This document shows positions 27,379-35,223 of a stretch of 57,104 nt of DNA, piece by piece (the first letter of the stretch is position 1; each line of letters opens with the position of its first letter). The position numbers and the translations under genes were made by a program. The stretch is from Micromonosporaceae bacterium (lineage in GTDB: Bacteria; Actinomycetota; Actinomycetes; Mycobacteriales; Micromonosporaceae): positions 1 through 57,104 of the forward strand of contig WHTQ01000020.1 of the NCBI GenBank assembly GCA_009377645.1. Direction: 5' to 3'. Under the pieces are notes generated by a model. That model saw only the letters and a program-made list of their open reading frames with translations, did not search any database and was not told where the DNA came from.

Positions 27379-28689
27379 CTAGGAACGTGAGTCGGCGCCG
27401 ACCACGTCCGGCAGCTGGTGGTCGACCACCCGGAGCCGGGGCGGGCGGATCTGGACCCGCAGCCGCTCACCGTGGTGCCGCAGCTGCCAGACCAGCCCGG
27501 ACACCGCGGTCACCAGCGAGGCCAGCCCGCCGATCCAGATCGCCGACTCGGCCCCGAACCGCTCCGCCCACCAGCCGACCGCCAGCGCACCGATCGGGGT
27601 GGTGCCGAGGAACACCATGATGTAGAGCGCCATCACCCGCCCCCGGAACGCCGCCTCGCAACCGAGCTGCACCCGCTGGTTCGCCGCCTGCGCGAAGTAG
27701 ATCGCGAAGAAACCGGTGGGAAGCAACAGGAGCAGAACCAGCCAGTACGGGGAGGAGAAGCCGACCAGCATCGTGAACACCCCGAACCCGACCGCCGCCC
27801 CGATCACAATGTAGGCGGACGGGCGGGACCGCCGCCACGAACCGGCCAGCGCACCGCCCAGTGACCCGGCCGCGAGCGCGGCTGCGAGCAGCCCGAACGA
27901 GGCGGCCCCGGTCTCGTACACCACTTTGGACAGGACTGGCAGCGTGACCTGGAAGTTGAACCCGGCCGCCCCGACCACGGTGACCAGCGCCATCGGCAGG
28001 ACCAGGTCGGGCCGGCGCCACACGTAGCGGATCCCGTCGGTGATCCGGGCCCGGGCCCGCTCCGACCGCGGCAGCAGCGGGTCCCGATGCAGCTCCCGGG
28101 GCCGCAGCCGGGCCAGGCTGACCAGCGGGGCAACCACGCAGGTGGTGGCGATCAGGAAGGCCTGCCCTACCCCGAACAGCGCGATCGCACCGCCGGCCAC
28201 CGCCGGCCCGGTGATCCGGGCGGTGTTGAACACGGCGGCGTTGAGCGAGAGCGCGTTCGGCAGCAGGGTCCCGCCGACCAGCTCGGAGACGAACGCCTGC
28301 CGGACCGGGTTCTCGATCGCGTTCGCGGTGCCCAGCCCGGCCGCGATCACGAACACGTGCCACAGCTGCACCGCGCCGCTGACCACCAGCACCGCCAGGA
28401 AGATCGCCAGGGTCGCGAACGCCGCGTTCGCGACCAGCAGCAGGGTGCGCTTGTCATACCGGTCGGCCAGCGACCCGCCGACCAGGGTGAGCAGCAGGAT
28501 CGGGGTGAACTGCATCGCCACGGTGAACCCGACCGCGGTCGCGGAGTCGCCGGACAGCTGCAGCACCAGCCAGTCCTGCGCGATGAACATCATCCAGACC
28601 CCGACCAGCTTCACCAGCTGCCCGGTGGCGAACAGCCGATAGTTTCGCACGGTCAGGGACTGGAAGGTCCGCTTCAGCCGGATCCGCAA
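27379..28689 (-). CDS. MFS exporter (EntS/DUF894-like)
   Basis: The 436-residue polytopic membrane protein is of the major facilitator superfamily, 12-helix drug/siderophore exporter type. Loop 2-3 motif GGSLADRYDKRTLLL and motif FRGRVMALYIMVFLGTTPIGALAVGWWAERFG match the EntS-like group. AGG AGG lies nine bases before the TTG at 28689, which I prefer; an in-frame TTG at 28719 has no ribosome-binding site. It follows the MarR gene on the same strand by under 70 bp, so export is probably controlled by that regulator. The substrate cannot be told. Confidence 0.88.
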   Translation of the reverse strand: MRIRLKRTFQSLTVRNYRLFATGQLVKLVGVWMMFIAQDWLVLQLSGDSATAVGFTVAMQFTPILLLTLVGGSLADRYDKRTLLLVANAAFATLAIFLAVLVVSGAVQLWHVFVIAAGLGTANAIENPVRQAFVSELVGGTLLPNALSLNAAVFNTARITGPAVAGGAIALFGVGQAFLIATTCVVAPLVSLARLRPRELHRDPLLPRSERARARITDGIRYVWRRPDLVLPMALVTVVGAAGFNFQVTLPVLSKVVYETGAASFGLLAAALAAGSLGGALAGSWRRSRPSAYIVIGAAVGFGVFTMLVGFSSPYWLVLLLLLPTGFFAIYFAQAANQRVQLGCEAAFRGRVMALYIMVFLGTTPIGALAVGWWAERFGAESAIWIGGLASLVTAVSGLVWQLRHHGERLRVQIRPPRLRVVDHQLPDVVGADSRS

Positions 28690-28756
28690 CCGGATACGCC
28701 TCCTCGGGTCGTGTATCAACGTCCACAGCGGACGGAACGGCCCGGTGGGAGGCGGC

Positions 28757-29188
28757 TCAGGCCTCCGCCACCCGGCGCAGGATCTCGGCGGCCCGCCGCA
28801 CGGTGTCGCGCTCCTCGGCGGTCAGCTCGGCCAGCCGCCGCGCCAGCCACTGCTCGCGGGCGCGCTCGAACTGGGCCAGCATCTCCCGCCCCGCCGACGT
28901 GACGGCCAGGATCACCTGCCGCCGGTCGGTCGGGTGCGGGGTGCGCTGGACCAGCCCGCGCTCCTCCAGCCGCGCCACGATCCTGGTCATCGTGGGCGGC
29001 CGGACCCGCTCGGCATCGGCCAGCTCCCGGGGGGTCATCGCACCGGCGAGGTCCAGGCTGGCCAGCGCAGAGAGCTGGGTCGCCGTCAGGTCGCCGACCG
29101 GGCGGGTCTGCCGGACCCGCCGGTTGAGCCGGGTGAGGGCGTCGCGCAGCATCCCGGCCAGCTGCGCCGAGGACACCCGCTTCGCCAT
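28757..29188 (-). CDS. MarR-family transcriptional regulator
   Basis: The 143-residue winged-helix repressor has the recognition segment TPRELADAERVRPPTMTRIVARLEERGLVQR, the wing HPTDRRQVILAVTSAG and dimerisation helices at both ends. It is the first gene of an operon with the MFS exporter, the common arrangement in which MarR represses itself and a pump until a ligand binds. The ATG at 29188 has GGAG nine bases upstream; an ATG at 29218 would overlap the palindromic operator candidate. Confidence 0.9.
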   Translation of the reverse strand: MAKRVSSAQLAGMLRDALTRLNRRVRQTRPVGDLTATQLSALASLDLAGAMTPRELADAERVRPPTMTRIVARLEERGLVQRTPHPTDRRQVILAVTSAGREMLAQFERAREQWLARRLAELTAEERDTVRRAAEILRRVAEA

Positions 29189-29209
29189 CACCGCCCGCTC
29201 CGTCACGAT

Positions 29210-29222
29210 AGTTAGCATAACT
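29210..29222. promoter_or_regulatory. Candidate MarR operator
   Basis: AGTTAGCATAACT is a 13-bp inverted repeat (AGTTA/TAACT) in a conspicuously AT-rich patch just upstream of the MarR start. Position and sequence style match operators of MarR repressors. Confidence 0.6.
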
Positions 29223-29266
29223 AATAAGCTGGGCTAACGACCAGCGATTATGACCACGGTCACTGA

Positions 29267-29324
29267 GTTTCGCGAGCTTGCCGAGCGAAACCGGTAGCCT
29301 GTTCGCGAGCTTGCCGAGCGAAAC
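29267..29324. repeat. Two tandem AGCTTGC-core palindromic repeats
   Basis: Two near-identical copies occur at 29267-29291 and 29301-29324. Each has the form TTCGCGAGCTTGCCGAGCGAA with inverted ends (GTTTCGC/GCGAAAC). Related copies are at 39895-39917 and 45854-45878. They lie in the intergenic gap between the MarR gene and the divergent DUF2530 gene. Confidence 0.75.
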
Positions 29325-29384
29325 CCGCGTGTTCTGCAGAGTACCCAGCATGCCGGGAGGCTGCCGACCCGTAGCCTTCATTCC

Positions 29385-29657
29385 GTGCCCGATCCACCCG
29401 CGCCCGACCGCCGCACCCGGCGCCGGGACCGCGTGACACCGCCCCGGCTGGACCCGCCGATGGTGCCGGTCGTGCTGGCCGGCACCGGGGTCTGGGGGGT
29501 GGTCGGGGTGGTGCTGCTGATCGCCGGCGCGCCGTCTGGCTGGCTGTGGACCTGCCTGGCCGGGGTGCTGGTGGGGCTGGCGGGGCTGCCGGTGCTGATG
29601 GTCCACGACCGCCGCCGGCCAGGTGCCGCCAACAAGCGCGGCCGCTGGCTTAGCTAG
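29385..29657 (+). CDS. DUF2530 small membrane protein
   Basis: The 90-residue protein has two transmembrane segments (MVPVVLAGTGVWGVVGVVLLIAG, about 26-48, and WLWTCLAGVLVGLAGLPVLMV, about 53-73) and basic ends. It matches the actinobacterial DUF2530 family, which has no assigned function. Start GTG 29385. Its stop overlaps that of the convergent DUF3027 gene by four bases. Confidence 0.8.
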   Translation: MPDPPAPDRRTRRRDRVTPPRLDPPMVPVVLAGTGVWGVVGVVLLIAGAPSGWLWTCLAGVLVGLAGLPVLMVHDRRRPGAANKRGRWLS

Positions 29658-30502
29658 CTGTGGCCGTGCGGCTCGGTCGGCGCCCCGTTGTCGACCGAGC
29701 CGGCCGCCCGGCTCACCGTGACCAGCTCGACCTCGCCGTCGTCATACACCGTCGGGAGCTCTTCGACCGGTTGCTGCTCCGGGGCGAGCAGCACCTCCGA
29801 GTGCGCCCCGCACCCGTGGTCTACGGAGACCACCGAGCCGTCGTCCGGCGCGTACAGGTTGCCGCACACCCCGTACGCCTGCCGGAGCGTGCCGGCCAGC
29901 GGCAGCCAGAAGCCGCACGAGCCGCACCGGGCCGAGCGCGGGGCGGAGGCCGCGATCGCCGCGTCCGGGCCGTGCTCGCCCTCATACCACCGCTGGGCGG
30001 TGTCGAGCCGGCCCTGCCGGGACATCACCCGTTGCCGGCCGAAGCCCAGCTCCCAGGCCACCTCCTCGACCGCCGGGTCGTCGGACAGCACATACCCCGG
30101 CGCCAGCCGCTCGTCGTCGGGCGCGGTCGGGAGCAGGTCGCCCACGCCGAGGTCGCCTGGCTTGAGCCGCTCGTCCCAGGGCACCCAGTCGGGTGCCCGC
30201 AGCGCGTCCGCCCCGGGCAGCAGGACGGTGTCGCTGATCGTGACCTGCCGGCTGCGCGACACCCGGGTCACGGTCACCGCCCACCGCCAGCCCCGGTAGC
30301 CGGGCAGCCCGCACTCGAACTGGTGGGTCACCACCCGGTCGGCCTCCGCCACCGCGGCCAGGTGCTCGCCCACGTGCTCCGGATCAGCCTCGATGATCGC
30401 CTCGCGGGCCAGCTGGACCGCCTCGGCGCAGACCGAGTCCAGCCGGGGTGCCCGGGCCCGCCGGGCGGGCTCGGCCGGGCTGGCGCTGCTCGTCCTGGGC
30501 AT
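29654..30502 (-). CDS. DUF3027 domain protein
   Basis: The 282-residue soluble protein is of the actinobacterial DUF3027 family. It starts with a helical segment (VCAEAVQLAREAIIEADPEHVGEHLAAVAEADRVVTHQFEC), followed by a conserved beta-rich part (GYRGWRWAVTVTRV, DTVLLPGADALRAPDWVPW, LKPGDLGVGDLLP). A putative zinc site is formed by CGSCGFW, CGN and GCGAHSE. Function is unknown. The ATG at 30502 is divergent from the MFS gene. Confidence 0.82.
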   Translation of the reverse strand: MPRTSSASPAEPARRARAPRLDSVCAEAVQLAREAIIEADPEHVGEHLAAVAEADRVVTHQFECGLPGYRGWRWAVTVTRVSRSRQVTISDTVLLPGADALRAPDWVPWDERLKPGDLGVGDLLPTAPDDERLAPGYVLSDDPAVEEVAWELGFGRQRVMSRQGRLDTAQRWYEGEHGPDAAIAASAPRSARCGSCGFWLPLAGTLRQAYGVCGNLYAPDDGSVVSVDHGCGAHSEVLLAPEQQPVEELPTVYDDGEVELVTVSRAAGSVDNGAPTEPHGHS

Positions 30503-30602
30503 GCCGCCATTCTTCCATGCGATCGGCTACCGCATGCGATCGCCGCCGCCCCAGGCGACCACCCGGGGCCGCTCCGCGCCGGGGTCGCCCAGATCGGCGA
30601 AG

Positions 30603-32120
30603 ATGGTGGTCATGCCGGTCTGGGAACCCGTTGGCCGGGCCGTCGCCGCCACGGCCCGGGCCACCCGCTCCGCCGCCCGGGGCACCCGCTCCGCGACCCG
30701 GCGCACGGTCACCGCCGGCCGGCAGGCCACCCGGGCCGGCGGGCGGCTGCGGTCCCGGGTCGCCGGCGGGGAGAGCGGCATGGTGCGGCTGTTCGACCTG
30801 CACGCCGTCTCCGCCGCCGGCGACACGCTGGTCGCGGTGGGGCTGGCCGGCACCATCTTCTTCGCCGTCCCGCTCGGCGAGGCCCGCAGCAACGTGGCGC
30901 TCTACCTGCTGGTCACGATGGTGCCGTTCGCCGTGCTGGCACCGCTGATCGGCCCGCTGCTCGACCACGTCCGGCACGGCCGGCGGTACGCGCTGGCCAC
31001 CACCATGCTCGGCCGCGCGTTCCTGGCCTGGCTGCTGGCCGACCAGCTCGACCAGCTGGCGCTGTACCCGGCCGCGTTCGGGGTGCTGGTGCTGTCCCGG
31101 ACGTACGGGGTGGCCCGGGCCGCCGCGGTCCCGCGGCTGCTGCCGGAGCGGCTCGGCCTGTCCCAGGTGAACGCCCGGGGCAGCGTCTACGGCACGCTCG
31201 CCGGACTGGTGGTCCTCCCGCTCGGGCTGGCCGCGTTCTGGCTGGGTCCGCAGTGGCCACTCCGGGTCGCGTCGGTGATCTTCCTGGTGGGCATGGTGAT
31301 CGCGCTCCGGCTGCCGGCCAGCGCCGACTCCGACCGGCCGGCCGCCCCCCGCGCCTTCCCGCGCGCCTGGCCCCGCCGGGACCCCGCCGGCATCCGGGAA
31401 CGGGTGTTCGCGGGGCGGCTGGTCCGGGCCACAGTGGTGGGCAGCGCCATCCACCGGGCGCTGTACGGGTTCCTGCTGATCTTCCTCGCCTTCTCGATCC
31501 GGGCCGGCAGTCTCCCCACCTCGATCGGCGGCCGGGTGCTCGGCGAGGGCACCGCGCTGGCGGTGGTGAGCGGCGCGCTGATCGCCGGGACGTTCCTGGC
31601 CGTCGCCGCGGGCAGCCGGCTGCGGATCCGGCACCCGATCGTGGTCCAGGCCGCCGGGCTGCTGGTGGCCGGGGCCGCCGCGACCGTCGCGACGATCCGG
31701 TTCACGCTGCCGCTGGTGGCGCTGCTGTGCCTGCTGGCGGCGGTCTCCAGCGGCCTGGCCAAGCTGGCGGTCGACTCGTCGATCCAGGAACGGCTCACCG
31801 AACGGCTCCGGGCCACCGCGTTCGCCAACTCCGAGACGGTGTTGATGCTCGCGTTCGTGGCCGGCGCCGCGGTCGGGCTGGCTCCGGCCCCCGGGCGGGT
31901 GGGGGTCGGGGTGGCGGCCGGGCTGCTGCTGCTCGCGGTGGCCCGGACGGTGCTGGTGGCGGTCCGGCTGCGCGGCGACCCGCTGTCCGGCCGCCCGGCA
32001 CCCGGAGCCCCGGCCGCCGAGCCGGCGCCCACCGCGGAGCCGGCGACCGCGGCCGACCCGGCCCCCACCACCGAGCCGGCCCCCACCACCGAGCCGGCCG
32101 ACCACGGGGCCGGCGAGTGA
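30603..32120 (+). CDS. MFS-type transporter
   Basis: The product is a roughly 505-residue membrane protein with about 12 hydrophobic helices and an Arg-rich cytosolic N-terminus. RLFDLHAVSAAGDTLVAVGLAG starts the first helix. It resembles the actinobacterial MFS proteins annotated next to DUF3027. Instead of a clear motif A there is LLDHVRHGRRYALATTML. The C-terminus has degenerate PAPTTEPAPTTEP repeats. ATG 30603 and ATG 30612 are both possible starts. The TGA overlaps the GTG of mqnB, so they are co-translated, although a role in menaquinone chemistry is only a guess. Confidence 0.82.
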   Translation: MVVMPVWEPVGRAVAATARATRSAARGTRSATRRTVTAGRQATRAGGRLRSRVAGGESGMVRLFDLHAVSAAGDTLVAVGLAGTIFFAVPLGEARSNVALYLLVTMVPFAVLAPLIGPLLDHVRHGRRYALATTMLGRAFLAWLLADQLDQLALYPAAFGVLVLSRTYGVARAAAVPRLLPERLGLSQVNARGSVYGTLAGLVVLPLGLAAFWLGPQWPLRVASVIFLVGMVIALRLPASADSDRPAAPRAFPRAWPRRDPAGIRERVFAGRLVRATVVGSAIHRALYGFLLIFLAFSIRAGSLPTSIGGRVLGEGTALAVVSGALIAGTFLAVAAGSRLRIRHPIVVQAAGLLVAGAAATVATIRFTLPLVALLCLLAAVSSGLAKLAVDSSIQERLTERLRATAFANSETVLMLAFVAGAAVGLAPAPGRVGVGVAAGLLLLAVARTVLVAVRLRGDPLSGRPAPGAPAAEPAPTAEPATAADPAPTTEPAPTTEPADHGAGE

Positions 32121-32770
32121 CCGGGCCGGCGCTGCGGCCGCTGCTGATCGTCACCGCGGTCGACGCCGAACGGGACGCGATCCTGGCCGGGCTGCCGGCC
32201 GGCCGGCCGCCGGTCACCGTGGCCGCGGTCGGCGTCGGCCCGGCTGCCGCGGCCGCCAGCACCGCCCGGCTGCTCGCGCTCGCCGAGGCCGCCGGCCACC
32301 CGTACCGGGCCGTCCTGTCCGCCGGCATCGCCGGTGGGTTCGCCGGTCGCGCCTCGATCGGGACGGTGGCGCTGGCGGCCCGGAGCGTCCAGGCGGACCT
32401 CGGTGCCGAGTCCCCAGACGGCTGGCTGTCGCTGGACCAGCTCGGCCTGGGCACCGTGGCGGTGACCGCCGACCCGGGGGTGCTGGCCGAGCTGCGGGCG
32501 CGGCTGCCGGCGGCGCCGGTCGGCGACGTGCTCACCGTGGCCACCGGCACCGGCACCGCCGGCCGGGCGGCCGCCCTGGCCACGGCCTACCCGGCCGCCG
32601 TGGCCGAAGCCATGGAGGGGTACGGGGTGGGGTGCGCGGCGGCCGGTGCCGGGGTCGGGTTCGGGGAGCTGCGGGCGATCTCCAACCTGGTCGGCCCGCG
32701 GGACCGGTCAGCCTGGCGGATCGGGGAGGCGCTGGCCGCCCTCACCGCCGCCGCCGCCCGGCTGGCCTGA
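32117..32770 (+). CDS. mqnB: Futalosine hydrolase
   Basis: MqnB removes the base from (amino)futalosine-type intermediates in the alternative menaquinone pathway. The 217-residue protein has a purine nucleoside phosphorylase/hydrolase fold: AVGVGPAAAAASTARLLAL, VLSAGIAGGFAGRASIG and the substrate-binding AEAMEGYGVGCAAAGAG. The GTG at 32117 overlaps the stop of the MFS gene. In this genome mqnB is separated from mqnD (35224) by a toxin-antitoxin pair and a propeller protein. Confidence 0.93.
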   Translation: MTGPALRPLLIVTAVDAERDAILAGLPAGRPPVTVAAVGVGPAAAAASTARLLALAEAAGHPYRAVLSAGIAGGFAGRASIGTVALAARSVQADLGAESPDGWLSLDQLGLGTVAVTADPGVLAELRARLPAAPVGDVLTVATGTGTAGRAAALATAYPAAVAEAMEGYGVGCAAAGAGVGFGELRAISNLVGPRDRSAWRIGEALAALTAAAARLA

Positions 32771-32814
32771 CCAGCGGGGGCCCCTGGCGGGCGGTACCAG
32801 GACTGCACAGTTTG

Positions 32815-33159
32815 ATGTACAGTTATGGCATGACATTGCTCGACGCCACGCCCGATATCGTCTCGGTGACCGAAGCGGCCAGCCAGGGTATCGCCAGGCT
32901 GGTCCGCGGTGCTGAGGAAGGTCACGACACGGTGGTAGCCCGCCACGGTCGCCCAGTCGCCGCGATGGTGGGTATGCGCCGGCTGGAGGAGCTCCGGGAG
33001 CTGGAGCGGGACTTGCGGGACATCGCGCTCATCCTCACCCGCGCCGCTACGGACACCGGTACCCGGATCGGTCTCGACGAAGTCATCACGGCCTTCGGTT
33101 ACGACCGGGCCGCTCTGGAAGCCGAGCTAGATGCTGACCTTGCCGCGGGACGGGAGTGA
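32815..33159 (+). CDS. Phd/YefM-like antitoxin
   Basis: The 109-residue product (ATG 32830; ATG 32815 would add five residues) opens with the prevent-host-death domain. VTEAASQGIARLVRGAEEGHDTVVARHGRPVAAMVG is the classical N-terminal DNA-binding fold that dimerises and represses its own operon. An extended C-terminus (LEELRELERDLRDIAL and FGYDRAALEAELDADL) is helical and probably binds the toxin. No ribosome-binding site precedes the ATG; the ACTGCACAGT/TACAGT words just upstream could be promoter and operator, so a leaderless mRNA is possible. The stop overlaps the toxin GTG. Confidence 0.83.
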   Translation: MYSYGMTLLDATPDIVSVTEAASQGIARLVRGAEEGHDTVVARHGRPVAAMVGMRRLEELRELERDLRDIALILTRAATDTGTRIGLDEVITAFGYDRAALEAELDADLAAGRE

Positions 33160-33734
33160 CTGCCCGGCGCTCCGGCCGGCACCCGAACGCCGAGCGGGTC
33201 GTGGTTCGCCTCATCGAGCCAGCGTTTGAGGATCTGCGTTCGCTGTTGCGGCTTGATCCGCAGATCGCGCGGTGGGCGGTCAAGAAGATGCTGCTCCTCG
33301 AGCGCGACCCGGAGGCCGGTGTCGACCTGCACGGCACGTTGATCGGTTGGCGAAAGCTGACGGCGTCCAACCGCGACTGGCGGATCGTCTGGCGGGTTAG
33401 CTCCGACGAGTCCGGTGCAGTGATCGTCGACGTGGCTGAGGTGTGGGCGGTCGGTGCCCGCGCCGACAGCGAGGTGTACGACGAGATGCGGTCCCGCGCG
33501 GCGAACCTTCCACCCGAGCCGAAGACCGTAGCGCTCGGAGAGGTGATCGACCGACTCGGCAAGGTCACGGCCGGGCTGTCAGCCACCCCAGAACCGTTGG
33601 TGGCGGAGCCGGTGCCGGCCTGGCTCGTCAAGCGGCTGACCCATCAGGTCGGGCTGACATCCGAGGCCATCGACCATATGAGCCTGCAGGAGGCGGTCGA
33701 CGCTTGGACCGACTGGACAAGCCAGCAACGCTGA
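33156..33734 (+). CDS. RelE/ParE-superfamily toxin with C-terminal extension
   Basis: Residues about 16-100 (VVVRLIEPAFEDLRSLLRLDP, then VDLHGTLIGWRKLTASNRDWRIVWRV and VDVAEVWAVGARADSEVYDEM) follow the RelE mRNA-interferase pattern. A basic Trp-Arg-Lys cluster leads to the final strand with EVWAVG. The full length of 192 residues is about twice that of usual RelE proteins. The extra part contains a short helical segment (VGLTSEAIDHMSLQEAVDAW) of unknown role. The GTG overlaps the antitoxin TGA. Base composition is lower in GC than in neighbours, consistent with horizontal acquisition. Confidence 0.8.
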   Translation: MTARRSGRHPNAERVVVRLIEPAFEDLRSLLRLDPQIARWAVKKMLLLERDPEAGVDLHGTLIGWRKLTASNRDWRIVWRVSSDESGAVIVDVAEVWAVGARADSEVYDEMRSRAANLPPEPKTVALGEVIDRLGKVTAGLSATPEPLVAEPVPAWLVKRLTHQVGLTSEAIDHMSLQEAVDAWTDWTSQQR

Positions 33735-33799
33735 ACCGGCACACCCCCGGCCGCCATCTGCGACAGCCTGGCACTGGGCCGTCTAGGTACCGTGGAGGC

Positions 33800-35218
33800 A
33801 TGACCACCCCCACCCGGAACATCGATCTTGGTGAGCTGGCACCGGGCCCGCCGTCCGAGCTGGACGCGCCGTGGCCGGTGCTGGTGCGGCTGCGGCGCTG
33901 GCACACCCCCCGCCGGACCGGACGCCTGGCCGGCCTCACCGCGGCGACCGTGCTGGCGCTGCTGGTCGCCACCGGCGCCGCCGCCCCGGCGCAGCCGGTG
34001 TTCGCCCCACACCTCAGGTTCCCGGCGATGCTCGGCTTCGCTCGTGACCAGCAGGACCTGTACCTGGTCGAGGCGCCCGAGTCCGCCCAGCCCCGGGTTA
34101 CGGCCTACCGGCTGGCGGATGGCACCGTCCGGTGGGAGGCGCCGGTGCCGCGCAGCGAACACACCTGGCTGCTGCGCTGGGAGGGGGTGCTGCTGGTCCA
34201 GTCCTACCAAGCCACCGGCGGCCAGACCACCGTGCTCGATCCCGGCACCGGGCAGGAGCTGTGGAGCCGGCAGGGCGGCCCGGAGGAGCTGCTCGCCGGC
34301 GGGCACTACCTGGTCAGCGAACTCCGGTCGACGGTCCTGGAAGGCATCGACGAGGACATCAACGAGCCGCCGCGACGGGAGCTCACCGCGCTCGACCCGG
34401 CCACCGGCAAGCCCTTGTGGACGGTTCCGGTCGCCGGGTGGAACTACGCCACGGGTGGCGAGGACTCCCGCTACCTGGTGGCGTACGGCGGCGCCGGCAG
34501 CGAGCTCATCTCCTTCGACCTGACCACCGGCGAGCGGTTGGCCAGCGCCAGCGCCAGCGCCCGGCTCCCGGTGACCGAGTCCACGGACGTCCAGGTGGTG
34601 GGGTCGCTCGTGTTGCTGCACGACCAGTTCGGGCGGCCGCCGACGCTCACCGCGTACGACGTGGCGACCCTCTCGCCACGGTGGACGATCACCGACCCGG
34701 GCGGGCCGGGTTTCGTATGGCCGACGGTCTGCGGCGATCTGCTGTGCCTGATCGGTGAGCGGCCGCCCCGGGCGCTCGACCCGGCCAGCGGGGCACTGGT
34801 GTGGTCGGCGGACTGGTTCCCGTTCACGGACGACACGGCCGGGGTGGTGGTCTCCGAGCTGGCCGGCGCCGGTCTGGTCGGCCAGCAGCTGCTGATGACC
34901 GAGCACCCGTGGATGCACGGCTGGCTGATCGACGCCGGAACCGGCGAGCCCGCCCTCGACCTGCGCGACTGGCGGCTCACCCCGGCCCGGCCGGAGCCGG
35001 CGGCCGGCACCGGGGTGCCGTTGCTGTTCCAGTACGGCCCGGAGCGCACGGTGGTCGGGCGGCTCCAGCCGGATCTGTCCGGCATCCGGGCGCTGGGGGC
35101 GATCGACGTCTCGCCGCCGGTGGACTGCGGCGCCGACCCCGGGTATGTCTTCTGCGTGTCCGGGACGGGCAGCGAGCGGCCGCGGGAGCTGACCGTCTGG
35201 CGGCACCGGTTACCGTAG
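33800..35218 (+). CDS. Membrane-anchored PQQ-like beta-propeller protein
   Basis: The 472-residue protein has a short cytosolic N-terminus and one transmembrane helix (LAGLTAATVLALLVATGAAAP, about 48-68). An extracytoplasmic eight-bladed-type propeller follows, with blade motifs such as LADGTVRWEAPVP, DPGTGQELWSRQG, DPATGKPLWTVPVAGW, DVATLSPRWTITD and DPASGALVWSADW. Such proteins are scaffolds or sensors; no catalytic residues are identifiable. The ATG at 33800 has GGAGG directly upstream. The gene ends five bases before mqnD and may be cotranscribed with it. Confidence 0.85.
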   Translation: MTTPTRNIDLGELAPGPPSELDAPWPVLVRLRRWHTPRRTGRLAGLTAATVLALLVATGAAAPAQPVFAPHLRFPAMLGFARDQQDLYLVEAPESAQPRVTAYRLADGTVRWEAPVPRSEHTWLLRWEGVLLVQSYQATGGQTTVLDPGTGQELWSRQGGPEELLAGGHYLVSELRSTVLEGIDEDINEPPRRELTALDPATGKPLWTVPVAGWNYATGGEDSRYLVAYGGAGSELISFDLTTGERLASASASARLPVTESTDVQVVGSLVLLHDQFGRPPTLTAYDVATLSPRWTITDPGGPGFVWPTVCGDLLCLIGERPPRALDPASGALVWSADWFPFTDDTAGVVVSELAGAGLVGQQLLMTEHPWMHGWLIDAGTGEPALDLRDWRLTPARPEPAAGTGVPLLFQYGPERTVVGRLQPDLSGIRALGAIDVSPPVDCGADPGYVFCVSGTGSERPRELTVWRHRLP

Positions 35219-35223
35219 GCGGC

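Noticed and set aside
30384-32105. A 573-codon minus-strand frame across the MFS gene
   Set aside because: Its composition is Gly/Arg/Gln-rich with no family signal, whereas the opposite strand has clear transmembrane helices.
29660-32116. The long plus-strand frame leading into mqnB
   Set aside because: Only the part from GTG 32117 has protein-like content; upstream it is antisense to DUF3027 and out of frame with the MFS gene.
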